NCBI GenBank assembly: GCA_024699715.1
Contig: JANPRD010000005.1
Location: 1 to 64,000, forward strand
DNA from: Candidatus Methanophagales archaeon
Lineage (GTDB): Archaea; Halobacteriota; Syntropharchaeia; Alkanophagales; Methanospirareceae
DNA length: 64,000 nt
Reading direction: 5' to 3'
The notes beneath the pieces are model-generated. The model was not told where the DNA came from, searched no databases, and worked only from the letters and a program-made list of their open reading frames with translations. The position numbers were made by a program, and so were the translations under genes. Of this stretch, positions 30,741-40,179 are shown in pieces (the first letter of the stretch is position 1; each line of letters starts with the position of its first letter).

Positions 30741-32871
30741 CTCTCGTTCTTAGGATAATTTCATTATCTTTAACATCGTCAATCCAAAAGACTAAACTTG
30801 GAGCTCTTGCTTCATATCTTGAAGTGAACAATTTTCTTGCATACTTCGCAGTTTCCCTATCTCCAATATAAAATCCGGGATTATACTGAAAGATTGAAAC
30901 TCCTAATTTTTCTAAAGTCGGTAAGTGTTTAATTTTCTTAATAAGTTCAAAAAATAATTCAAACCCTTCTATCGTATTAAAAGCTACCAAAGGTTTTAGA
31001 TTTCTTAAGTATCCTGAAATCAAATCTTTAGGCTGCTTTAAAGCTAAGAAGCAATCGTTTTCTTCTTTATCGGTGATGGAACTTCTGAACCTCCCAACAT
31101 CTTTAACAATTTCTTCAATTTCCACATCTTTCAACGATTTCTTGAGAACTATTATTGCTGGATCATATTCTTCCCCCTTTTCCAAGACAACGAGATAATC
31201 TCTAAAAGCTGCCTGCTCACTGAAAAACTCTAAATGACTTTTAACGATATATTTAATTCCGTAACCTTTATTGAGTAAGAAAGACCTTACACTCTCCCCT
31301 TCCCAGTTAAAGAATCCCTCTGGAGCGACAAAAGCTATTTTACCATTTTTCTTCAATATTTTATCGCTTGCAACTACAAAATAAGCCCAATATCCCACTC
31401 TTCCTCTCACATCTTGCATTTTTCTAAGCAATTCTTTCTCTTCATCTCTCAACAGGTTAATAAATCTCTCTCTTCTTGTAAATGGAGGATTCATAATTAC
31501 TAAATCAAAATCTTTCGGAACTTTTCCCTTGCTGACTTCTTTTAACCATTCTTCTAAGGTGAGTTGAGGATTAGTCAATACCATCTTGGAAACTCCATCT
31601 CCCACAATTATGTTAGGCTCAATTGGAATTTCCAAATCTTGCGAGGCTAAATTAATTGAAGCCATGTGAAAGGCAAAATGCATTATATCTATTCCATAAA
31701 TTTGCTTAAGTAATTTCTTATGTAACTTGTGTTTATCCATTCTTGGTGCTAACTTCTTCTTTCTTAAGTATGATTCAACTAACAAAGTTCCAGAACCGCA
31801 AGCTGGGTCTAAAACCTTAACATCCCATTTATCAATTGCCAAGTTAGCAAGTAACTTTGCAGCTTCTGGTTTTGTATAGAATGCACCGAGATTTTTCCTC
31901 GTATTTGGGGGAATAGTTTCACTGTATAATCTTCCAAGCAAGTCTTCTTCAATATGCTGTGGCTTTAAAAATTTTAATGCTTCAATCAATTTGGCAATAC
32001 ATAAGTTTATCCTGTCTTTCTCTGTTTTATACAGAATTGGAATCAAATTCAAGCCAAAAATCTTACTGTATTTCCCACCGACATTTTCAAACAATTTTTC
32101 TAATCTATCAAGTAAATCTTTGGGAGGATTTGAGGGGTCCACTTCTGGTAACCATGGATAATCAAGCTTCTCGGAAATTATGTGATAGAAGAGAATTTGA
32201 TTGGCAAAAATGTAAGAAGCAATGTCAGCTACCAGAAGCTTTGATTCCTCTTCTATTTCCTTTTCAACTCTCTCCCCTCCTAACTCTTCAATAAATAGCT
32301 TGAATAAATCAAATCTACCGATTATTGCCAACGCACTATCGTAAATTGGCTTCTTTGTGATGTGTCTTCTCAGGATTGAAGCCAATTCTCCTATAGATTC
32401 TCTTACTACTCTTACAACAAAATCATAATCAACTTTCGGAATCCTCTCAACTAACCATTCTTCATATCCCCTGTTGAAAACTTCAATAGATTCCACCAAA
32501 GTCATTTCCACATCATCGGATAACCAATCCGTTAAAATTAAGCATTTAACTATGAGATTTTGATAAACACTTTCCAACTCATCTGGATGAACTTGTCTGA
32601 CTTCTCTTGGGAAAAGTATAGCTACAACATTAGACACATTTATTTTCTTAGCCTTTTCATGAGCTTCAGTAATGGCGTCAATTAATTTCCTATCTGAATC
32701 TATCTTTACCTCCGCTAAAACTTTGACTCCGTTTTTCCTTAAAATTAAATCTGGAAATTCTCCCTCTATGGATACCTCCGTCTCGCATTTCCAATTATAA
32801 TTTTCAAATATCTTGCAAAGATGCGGATAAAGTGTTCTCTCGGTTATCCTATTCATAGTTCTCAATAACAT
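30724..32871 (-). CDS. Type IIG-like restriction enzyme/N6-adenine DNA methyltransferase
   Basis: N-terminal FPDLILRKNGVKVLAEVKID (PD-(D/E)XK-like), LGAFYTKPEAAKLLANLAI, VLDPACGSGTLLVESYLRK, VIMNPPFTRRERF. Confidence 0.88.
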   Translation of the reverse strand: MLLRTMNRITERTLYPHLCKIFENYNWKCETEVSIEGEFPDLILRKNGVKVLAEVKIDSDRKLIDAITEAHEKAKKINVSNVVAILFPREVRQVHPDELESVYQNLIVKCLILTDWLSDDVEMTLVESIEVFNRGYEEWLVERIPKVDYDFVVRVVRESIGELASILRRHITKKPIYDSALAIIGRFDLFKLFIEELGGERVEKEIEEESKLLVADIASYIFANQILFYHIISEKLDYPWLPEVDPSNPPKDLLDRLEKLFENVGGKYSKIFGLNLIPILYKTEKDRINLCIAKLIEALKFLKPQHIEEDLLGRLYSETIPPNTRKNLGAFYTKPEAAKLLANLAIDKWDVKVLDPACGSGTLLVESYLRKKKLAPRMDKHKLHKKLLKQIYGIDIMHFAFHMASINLASQDLEIPIEPNIIVGDGVSKMVLTNPQLTLEEWLKEVSKGKVPKDFDLVIMNPPFTRRERFINLLRDEEKELLRKMQDVRGRVGYWAYFVVASDKILKKNGKIAFVAPEGFFNWEGESVRSFLLNKGYGIKYIVKSHLEFFSEQAAFRDYLVVLEKGEEYDPAIIVLKKSLKDVEIEEIVKDVGRFRSSITDKEENDCFLALKQPKDLISGYLRNLKPLVAFNTIEGFELFFELIKKIKHLPTLEKLGVSIFQYNPGFYIGDRETAKYARKLFTSRYEARAPSLVFWIDDVKDNEIILRTRDGRKF

Positions 32872-32889
32872 GACTGGATTTAAAAAATA

Positions 32890-32923
32890 TGCTCCGGCCG
32901 GGATTTGAACTCGGTTTTTCGGC
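32890..32923 (-). other. tRNA-Glu 3'-end fragment (T-arm plus 3' acceptor); no 5' half present
   Basis: Minus strand GCCGAAAAACCGAGTTCAAATCCCGGCCGGAGCA; no GCTCCGG 5' acceptor found upstream. Confidence 0.65.
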
Positions 32924-33081
32924 TTGTAGGCACTCCTCCGCCCACTTCCTCATATCCCCTTATTTCACATTTATTAAGCAACAATATTTGAATGCCCAAC
33001 TTCAAACAGCATCGGAAGCGACCTGAACTTTCACCTGCATAGGAGTTAAGAAAGAGAAAGAAAAGAGGGGGGAAGGAAAAG

Positions 33082-33873
33082 TCAGCTCTTCACGAGAAGC
33101 GTTCCTTTCGCCTTTTTCTCGCCGAGGGCGAAGTCTCCCATGTATTTCTTGAATCTTTCGCCGTCAACAGTGACTTCTTCAATGAACTTGAATGTGGGCA
33201 TCATGTCAATCACTTTTCCCTTCACCACAATTTCGCCACCTGTCATGTTTGCTCCGACCATGACTGCGTCGCCTTCAATCACGATTTTACCGCCTTTCAT
33301 GTCAAGACCTGCGAGGATGTCCGCATTTCCGCCGATTTTGATTTCGCCACCCGCCATGTATTGACCGACGCACTCGCCTGCGTTACCATTGACGATGACT
33401 TTGCCACCGGTCATTCCAGTCGTCTCGCCACGGTAGCATGCGCAGAGGTTGTCGCCCGCATTCCCTTCAATTACAAGCGTCCCGCCGTGCATCTCGCAAC
33501 CCGCCCAGCAGTCAGCGTCCCCTCGCACCGTGATTGAACCCCCGCTCATTCTCGCACCGCAGTGCATTCCCACCGAACCCTCTGCAAGAATCTCGCCAGC
33601 GCTCATCTCGTAGCCTATCCGCTTCACCTTCCGCAAGTCGCCCTCAAACACCACTCTCACTTCTTCCGCCTTTGACGCCTCGCCTGAAATGCTCACTTCA
33701 AACAGGCGTTGAACTTCCTCCTGCCGATTCCCCCACCAGAGTTTCGTCGTTTTGACCTCTGACTCACTCTTACCGAAGAGCTTGTCGGGCGTGAGCGGAC
33801 TCACATCCACAGGCACTTCCGCAGCACCACTCCTTAACGCTCCTTCCTTCAACTTGAACCTTATTTCTTGCAT
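33082..33873 (-). CDS. fwdC: Formylmethanofuran dehydrogenase subunit C
   Basis: GEILAEGSVGMHCGARMSGGSITVRGDADCWAGCEMHGGTLVIEGNAGDNLCACYRGETTGMTGG repeats. Confidence 0.95.
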   Translation of the reverse strand: MQEIRFKLKEGALRSGAAEVPVDVSPLTPDKLFGKSESEVKTTKLWWGNRQEEVQRLFEVSISGEASKAEEVRVVFEGDLRKVKRIGYEMSAGEILAEGSVGMHCGARMSGGSITVRGDADCWAGCEMHGGTLVIEGNAGDNLCACYRGETTGMTGGKVIVNGNAGECVGQYMAGGEIKIGGNADILAGLDMKGGKIVIEGDAVMVGANMTGGEIVVKGKVIDMMPTFKFIEEVTVDGERFKKYMGDFALGEKKAKGTLLVKS

Positions 33874-33930
33874 TTTTCATTCACCTGTTTCTCACACGCC
33901 TACTCACTCTGCTGCCCCTAATTTGACAAC

Positions 33931-35629
33931 TCAACCTCGCATAGGCGCCTTAATCACATACGGATGCGGTGTGTAAGCATCTTGAACGGGGTAGTTTGCG
34001 AGCGAAACGGAGTAGTATTCCTTGAACATACGCTCAAGGTCTGGCATCATTTCATTCATGAGCTCTTCGGGACACTCAGGCTCAACATAAATCGTCCTGC
34101 CCTCTGGTGTTGCAACGATTTCTCCATCTTTGACGACGATTTCACCGCCTTTTATCGTGTATTTTGCATTTAAGAACGCCTTCTGAATGCGAGAAGCATC
34201 CCGCTCTTCTGGCGAAATATCGTAAATTGCGACATCTGCATCCGCACCTGCGCCGAGATGACCCTTTCCATGCTCATGCAATCCCAATATTTTCGCAGAT
34301 GATGCCCTCGTTATGATTGCAATCTCGTAGAAGTCAAGCTCTCTGTCAATTGAAGCGAGAGTAGAGCGCTCAAAAACCGCAGGATGAATCTCATTCAGCA
34401 CCTCATCCCTACGCTTCTTGCTCATCAGCGTTGAAATCAGTATCGGGTAGCCTATGAAAGGACCTGCATTCGGATGGTCAGTCGTAAGCACAACCTTCCA
34501 AGGGTCCTTCACGAGCAAAGCGAGCTCCTGCCCGATTGTCCACTGAATACTGTGAACAGCGTTCTTACCAGAGTAGAGGAAAGGCACAATTCCCGCACCC
34601 GTCTCCAACTCAACATCATGATTCGTCCATTTCCTGCCTGTTAGCTTGTGAAGTGTGTATTCCATAGGACCATCCGCCGTCATTGTTGTAGTATCTCCGA
34701 GAATTACAGAGCCTAAATCTATCGTTATATGCTCATTCTTGTTCACATAATCGGCAATTTCACTCGCCTTAGACTCAAAATCTCGCCAAGTAGTGCCACC
34801 GTAGCAGAAGAATTGTACATGCGTTGCGTGCATCACTTGCCTTTCCTTGCTCGGTTTTATGCCTTTGACGACATCAAAAGTTTTGAGCGTTGTCTCAAAG
34901 TTACCGGGGTGTCCGAGCATGTTACCATGCACATGTATGCTGTGAGGCATCTCAAATCTCTCATTCGCCTCTGCAAGCGCCCTTATTATTTCTGCGGGTG
35001 TGACATCCCAGTGAGGCACCGCATCTTCCAAACCGCAGTTCTTCGCCCAGCCCCACGCCTCTGTTCCTCCGGGATTGACAATTTTAACACCGTAGCCCCT
35101 CGTCGCCTTAATCATCCAAGCGATGTAAGCAGCAAGCATGTCTATGTTCTTCTCTTTCACATATTGCAGCGTCATCCAGTTGTTGTCAAGGAGAGGCATC
35201 GCAGCATTGTCAAGTATGGGCGTATCCACAAGCTCCTCATGTGTGTGTCTCGCCGTGAGAGGAGGCATCGCAGGCTCCATCACGAATGTGTAGCCCATCC
35301 TCGCATATCTGTAGCCAGTGGCGTATGTGTTCGGCACTGAATATCCACTGCAGGGCTTGCAAACGCCTCGCTTCGGCTCTAAACCCCTGCGACCGTCTTC
35401 CGGTCTGAAGAGGCGACCCGCATTCACCTTTCCGCCTGCGATATGCGCATGAACATCCACGCCACCGGGCATCACAACGCAGCCAGATGCGTCTATTACC
35501 TTCGCACTCCTCTCATCCTCGCAAGGATTCCACGATTTTACCGTCACGAATGCAAATATCCATCCTTTCGCCACGCACACCATTTATAGGGTCAAAAACA
35601 ACCCCATTCTTTATTAATAACTCCGCCAT
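33931..35629 (-). CDS. fwdA: Formylmethanofuran dehydrogenase subunit A; apparent frameshift near 35535 separates the first ~30 codons
   Basis: ORF 33931..35583 GGVDVHAHIAGGKVNAGRLFRPEDGRRG...; true start at 35629 reads MAELLIKNGVVFDPINGVRGERMDICIRDGKIVES in another frame. Confidence 0.93.
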
Positions 35630-35668
35630 CTCCTCACTCACCTCATCCACTCTCCACAACACGCCAAT

Positions 35669-36970
35669 TTATTCCCCCTCTTTCGCCTTTATTGCACGCA
35701 CTTCTTCCAAAATCCGCCTTATTATCTCCTCGTCCGTCATGAATTTTGAATCAATAATCTTACGCAAACGCAGCGGGACATTGTCCATGCGATATACGCT
35801 TCCTTCAGCCTCAACACCGCATATCGCCGATGGTATGACGACATCCGCAAACTCCGTCGTGGGATTCGCATACGGGTCTATTTGAATCACAGGTATTTTT
35901 GCGAGGTGCTTCACCGCATCTGCTGGAAAGTGAGATGCCGGGTCAGAAGCAATAATCAGCGCAGCATCGCATTCTTTCCTCACGAGAGCGTCTACTGCTC
36001 CTGTCTCACCGGGATTATACCACGGGTATCCTTGCGACAGGTCCACTGCGAATGGATAGCCGAGCAACCATGTGCATATTTGATTGAATCCATTCACATT
36101 GTAATGACCTCGCATCGGCATAATCGTGCTTTTCGTGTGCAAGTGTGCTGCTCTCGTGAATTCTATCGCATTCACAACATTATTGTGTCTCGCTCCAGAA
36201 TGAGTTACGCCCATTCCGAAGAAAGTGATGACGAACTTCGCATTTTTCACCATTTCTGCAAGCGAAAGCAAATCCTTCTTCGGAACGCCTCCTACTTCCT
36301 CAGGCACGACATCCTCGTGACCTCGCAAGATTGCTCGCAGTGCGGAGAACACCAAATAATCCTTCGTAGGATGCACTCTGATGAACAAATCAGCCATCTT
36401 CGCAGATTTCGTCTCACGAACATCCACAACGACCATCTTCTTGTCCTTCCTTCCGCCCGGCAAGAAGAAGCCTTTCGCAAGGTATGAGTAGCGTTTCATG
36501 TGGTTAGCATGCGCAAAAACGGGATTGGAACCCCAATATATGACCAAATCCGCCCTGTTTTTTATCTGTCCGAGCGTGCAAGAGGGCAATCCGACATCCT
36601 GAATAGCGAGAACTGATGGACCATGGCACACAGAAGCGGTGTTATCTATGATTGCTCCTATCTCAATTGCGAGTTCCACACCCAAACGGACAGCCTCGCA
36701 CACCGTTGAACTCCACCCATACAACAAAGGTCGCCTCGCACTCGCCAAAATCTCCGCCGCCTTCCTTATCGCTTCCTCATAAGAGCATTCTTTAAGAGCG
36801 CCATCCTCCCTTATCGCTGGCTTCTCCATGCGGTGATGTCCCATTATCTTGCTCTTTCCCATCGCACATGCGCCCTTCACTTTCGTTATTTTCCCATCCT
36901 CCACTTCCACTACAATGTCATCGCATACACAACCGCAAAATGGACACAAAACATCCCTGTATTCTACCAT
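35669..36970 (-). CDS. fwdB: Formylmethanofuran dehydrogenase subunit B
   Basis: DVLCPFCGCVCDDIVVEVEDGKI, DNTASVCHGPSVLAIQDVGLPSCTLGQIKNRADLVIYWGSNP. Confidence 0.95.
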   Translation of the reverse strand: MVEYRDVLCPFCGCVCDDIVVEVEDGKITKVKGACAMGKSKIMGHHRMEKPAIREDGALKECSYEEAIRKAAEILASARRPLLYGWSSTVCEAVRLGVELAIEIGAIIDNTASVCHGPSVLAIQDVGLPSCTLGQIKNRADLVIYWGSNPVFAHANHMKRYSYLAKGFFLPGGRKDKKMVVVDVRETKSAKMADLFIRVHPTKDYLVFSALRAILRGHEDVVPEEVGGVPKKDLLSLAEMVKNAKFVITFFGMGVTHSGARHNNVVNAIEFTRAAHLHTKSTIMPMRGHYNVNGFNQICTWLLGYPFAVDLSQGYPWYNPGETGAVDALVRKECDAALIIASDPASHFPADAVKHLAKIPVIQIDPYANPTTEFADVVIPSAICGVEAEGSVYRMDNVPLRLRKIIDSKFMTDEEIIRRILEEVRAIKAKEGE

Positions 36971-37066
36971 TCCCTCTCACCTCTTTACCCGCTATCCCTT
37001 CTCCGCTTCTCCCTTTCATCAACCATCCACTCGCTTCACTCGCTTCTTTCCCCTTGTTCCGTCAAT

Positions 37067-37456
37067 TTACTCCGCATATCTACGCATTAATTCATGAACG
37101 GAAGGCACTTCCTCATCTGTTTCCTCTATTTCCGCCTCTATTCCCTTGAAAAATGGCATTCCCGCACCTTTCGTTTCACCACTCACGACCGCATTCGCCC
37201 AAGGTCCCATCGGAATGAACGCAATTCCTTCGGGGTAGCCCGCTCCTTTCTTCGCAGTCACTACTACCTCGCCAGCAGCAGTCCGCACTCGCACACGCTC
37301 CGAGCCGTCTCCCTTCAAGCCGAGCTTCTTCAAATCTTCTTCGCTTAACTCGCAGACCGCAACCGCATTTTTGTATGCTTCAGAAAGCTTGTTCTCCAAG
37401 TTCGTGCCTTGCTCAATCGTCCTCCCACTTATTAAAATCACACGCACACCTCCCAT
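37067..37456 (-). CDS. fwdD: Formylmethanofuran dehydrogenase subunit D (molybdopterin dinucleotide-binding)
   Basis: VILISGRTIEQGTNLENKLSEAYKNAVAVCELSEEDLKKLGL...GIAFIPMGPWANAVV. Confidence 0.93.
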   Translation of the reverse strand: MGGVRVILISGRTIEQGTNLENKLSEAYKNAVAVCELSEEDLKKLGLKGDGSERVRVRTAAGEVVVTAKKGAGYPEGIAFIPMGPWANAVVSGETKGAGMPFFKGIEAEIEETDEEVPSVHELMRRYAE

Positions 37457-37499
37457 CGCCTCTCAATTCCCACTGAACGCTCTCGCATTTAAATCTTTC

Positions 37500-37858
37500 G
37501 GATTTTTCCGCTCCCCAGTCACCATAGCCCGACCTTCATGTGAAGGCATAGTAAGCCCGCTCTCAACCTGTCCGGGAAGGACATGCACCGGCTACCATTC
37601 GGGTAGCCGCTTGCGACGCCCTAGGCGTGGGGTCTGCCCGCTTTCCTCTTCTTCGTCTTCCTCTCTGGCTTCCATCGCCCCAAGGAGACTACGGAGAGAA
37701 GCATGAGCTTCTTGAAGAATAACTTTTATGTAGAAAGCGATTGCTGAACATTTGTGAGCATCTAAGCCTTTCTCAATCACTTTTATTCCTTTCCTCTCTA
37801 ACTTCTTGAGTGTTCGCCTGAATTTGTGCTGAGGCATGTTTTTAACTTTACGATTCAC
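37500..37858 (-). mobile_element. Possible transposase remnant with structured right end
   Basis: ORF 37592..37858 (short basic protein ending SLLGAMEAREEDEEEESGQTPRLGRRKRLPEW) followed by hairpins ggctacc/ggtagcc, tgtcc/ggaca, ccttca/tgaagg. Confidence 0.35.
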
Positions 37859-37865
37859 CTTTATT

Positions 37866-38105
37866 TTAATAATTTATATCCGCACTTATCTGAACGGATT
37901 TTCTAAAGTTCGCAGTATAATTCTTTTTCTTGCCGTAAATCTCGACGAATTCAAATCCCTGCTTTTCAACCAACGAACGGACAACAGGCAAAGGTAAAAA
38001 GTCAGGGTCTCCCGGCTGTTCTGTGATGGATAATAAACCGGAGGGTTTTAAGACTTTATAGATAGCACTTAAACACTTTTCTTTATTTGAATCCTCTCTC
38101 CTCAT
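37866..38105 (-). pseudogene. C-terminal fragment of a class I SAM-dependent methyltransferase
   Basis: NKEKCLSAIYKVLKPSGLLSITEQPGDPDFLPLPVVRSLVEKQGFEFVEIYGKKKNYTANFRK. Confidence 0.65.
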
Positions 38106-38538
38106 TCTTCACGAACTTCCCACTCGTGAGCTCAAAGTATGCAGCGCCTCCTTTCCTGCGGTAAGGCTCGTAGATTGAGGCGAAGTGCCTCGCAACAAAA
38201 TTCGCCATCTTCAGCGTTTCTCCCGCAGGATTAATCGTTACATGCCCGTAGTTCGGCGGAATCACAACTTTATCCCCTTCTCTTGCGGAAATCTTGACAT
38301 CTCTAACTATTCTATCCCTATAAACAGCATTAAATGGATGTCTTCCTGCGCCTTTATTAAAGTATTCCAAAAATCTGCTTTTTAACTCATCATCTGAAAG
38401 GGTATCTAATTTGTTAGGGTCTATCCATTCTTTCTAGCGTTTGTGGTCTTCCCTTCTCTGCTTTATCCATGCTTGTGCTTCTTCTGACGCTACGAATTTA
38501 TCAAGCAACAATTTTATTTGCTTATCACTTAATTTCAT
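38083..38538 (-). pseudogene. Chimeric remnant: N-terminus of a putative AAA/McrB-like protein fused to the C-terminus of a cupin-type glucose-6-phosphate isomerase; in-frame TAG at 38434-38436
   Basis: MKLSDKQIKLLLDKFVASEEAQAWIKQRREDHKR*KEWIDPNKLDTLSDDELKSRFLEYFNKGAGRHPFNAVYRDRIVRD then VKISAREGDKVVIPPNYGHVTINPAGETLKMANFVARHFASIYEPYRRKGGAAYFELTSGKFVKN. Confidence 0.6.
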
Positions 38539-38580
38539 ATCTTACCCACCTCCTTAAATTTAAGGCACCTCGGCTGATTT

Positions 38581-38664
38581 CGGACAACGGCTTGCGGACA
38601 TGCGAAGTTTCGGCTTTGCCGAATTTTTGCGGAGCGAAGCGTAGCCGTATGTCCGCTGTTATCG
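38581..38664 (-). repeat. attC-like recombination-site element E1
   Basis: Minus: CGATAAC-A-GCGGACAT...ATGTCCGC-AAGCC-GTTGTCC; perfect 8-bp arms 38594-38601/38649-38656; inner hairpin ttcggc-ttt-gccgaa 38609-38623. Confidence 0.6.
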
Positions 38665-40071
38665 GAAGTGCTTTCTGTTAAAAACATACCTGTACCTCCT
38701 GTTTTTTGCTAATAAATTTTTAATTTCTTTAAAATTAAAACCTAACTCTGAAAGTAAGCAAATCACTATAACAATTTTTAACTGTTGAGTTACATAATAG
38801 AGCTGTTCTCCATCAACAGCCTTTTCCCTCAAATTTTTGTCATAATGCGTTAAGTAATTTCTTGTATCTACAACTCTGTTAATAAAAATATCTTTATTTT
38901 CAATAAAATCATCTACAACTTCTTTATACTTTTCAAATAAATCTTTTAATCTTTTTCGTAAAGAATATTCGTTACCATACTTTAATTTACTCTTCAGCTG
39001 CTTTCCTTAAAAGAAGGTTCTATAGCTAACTCATTAATGAATTCTTTAAATTTTTCATATATTGGCTCATAATCATCATCTGATAGATATTTCCCTTCGA
39101 ATTTGCGTCTATGGTAAGCTTCTATGGCTTGGATTAAACTTAAAAATTGATGTTGTAAATACATCCGAGGATTATATAGTGTTCCAAAATATAAATCATA
39201 AACCGGACCTAATGTATCGGCCTTTTCAAACCAATTCTTCAGGAAGTATCTCAAACCTATCAGAAATATCTTTAAAGGTAAAAAGCATATCTTGTGGATA
39301 TAATGTCTTAGGTGTTTTAGAAACCTCTAGCGAATGGCGATATATTTCAACCTCAACTGGTAGATTATAGGGCATATCCTTTATTGATTCAGTTATTCCT
39401 TTGACAGTCAATGGACAAACTGGTTCTGTAACTCCAAGGCTCAAAAAATTTTGAATGTGACGCATGATATTCCAGTATTCCTCCAAAGATTTTTCTACCG
39501 AATGTTCTATTCTTATATACGTTCTCTGTTTGATACTCGCTTCCTTTTGCACAATAGAATGTGTCGGACGAGTAACTTGAATTTCTATGAATATTTTACA
39601 ATCTTCACCAATACTCGCCTGAATAGGTTCAGGTTCCTTGTATTTTATAACTATTTCTTTCTCATCAGGGTATTGTATGTTAAACCCTGAAATATTAACC
39701 CACTCATCCAAATACGAGTAACGAATAGACAGTTCTCTAAATTTAATATCTTCGCTTTTCTGGAAGTGAGCTCCTACGAAAATTTCATTAGCGTAGAACG
39801 AAGAAGTTAGCAATCCTGGGAAGCTTACATTTGATTTAGTTTTAGTTTCAAAACATTTAGTTTCAAAACATTTATGCAAAGTAATTTTCTTTCCATTGGA
39901 GGAAATGCCCAGTATAATCTCAGGCTTCAAAATATCCTTGGTATCCTTAAAAGAACCTATCAATTTCAAAATGGCTCCTTCATTAGGCGTAAACCTAAGT
40001 GTACCTGGAACCTGTTTTTCTGGTTTATCAGGAAGCCACCATATTCCTTCATATTCAAATTTGTCCATCAT
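38659..40071 (-). pseudogene. ApeA-like HEPN anti-phage defence protein, reading frame interrupted by two apparent frameshifts
   Basis: N-terminal YEGIWWLPDKPEKQVPGTLRFTPNEGAILKLIGSF...SYLDEWVNISGF (ApeA NTD-like); downstream frame gives VVDTRNYLTHYDKNLREKAVDGEQLYYVTQQL, a HEPN RNxxxH motif; stop TAA at 38659-38661. Confidence 0.75.
39226..40071 (-). CDS. ApeA-like protein, N-terminal ORF
   Basis: MMDKFEYEGIWWLPDKPEKQVPGTLRF... longest open segment of the above. Confidence 0.75.
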   Translation of the reverse strand: MMDKFEYEGIWWLPDKPEKQVPGTLRFTPNEGAILKLIGSFKDTKDILKPEIILGISSNGKKITLHKCFETKCFETKTKSNVSFPGLLTSSFYANEIFVGAHFQKSEDIKFRELSIRYSYLDEWVNISGFNIQYPDEKEIVIKYKEPEPIQASIGEDCKIFIEIQVTRPTHSIVQKEASIKQRTYIRIEHSVEKSLEEYWNIMRHIQNFLSLGVTEPVCPLTVKGITESIKDMPYNLPVEVEIYRHSLEVSKTPKTLYPQDMLFTFKDISDRFEILPEELV

Positions 40072-40091
40072 ATCTTATCCCATAGCATTTA

Positions 40092-40179
40092 CGATAACGG
40101 TTTCGGTATATGTGAAGTTCCAAGCGGAGCGAGGAATTTGGATGATGCGTTAGCGAAGTTGGATATGCACCTGTTATAC
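40092..40179 (-). repeat. attC-like recombination-site element E2
   Basis: Minus: GTATAAC-A-GGTGCATATCCAA...GGAACTTCACATATACC-GAAACC-GTTATCG; 3' half matches E1 (AACTTCRCATRT..CCGTTRTC). Confidence 0.6.

Noticed and set aside
30051-32871. Considered as a BREX/DISARM-type methylase system
   Set aside because: No companion helicase, phosphatase or PglZ-like genes nearby; a standalone Type IIG-like RM fits better
34729-35340. 203-aa plus-strand ORF inside fwdA
   Set aside because: Antisense to a strongly conserved FwdA reading frame
35882-36487. 201-aa plus-strand ORF inside fwdB
   Set aside because: Antisense shadow of conserved FwdB
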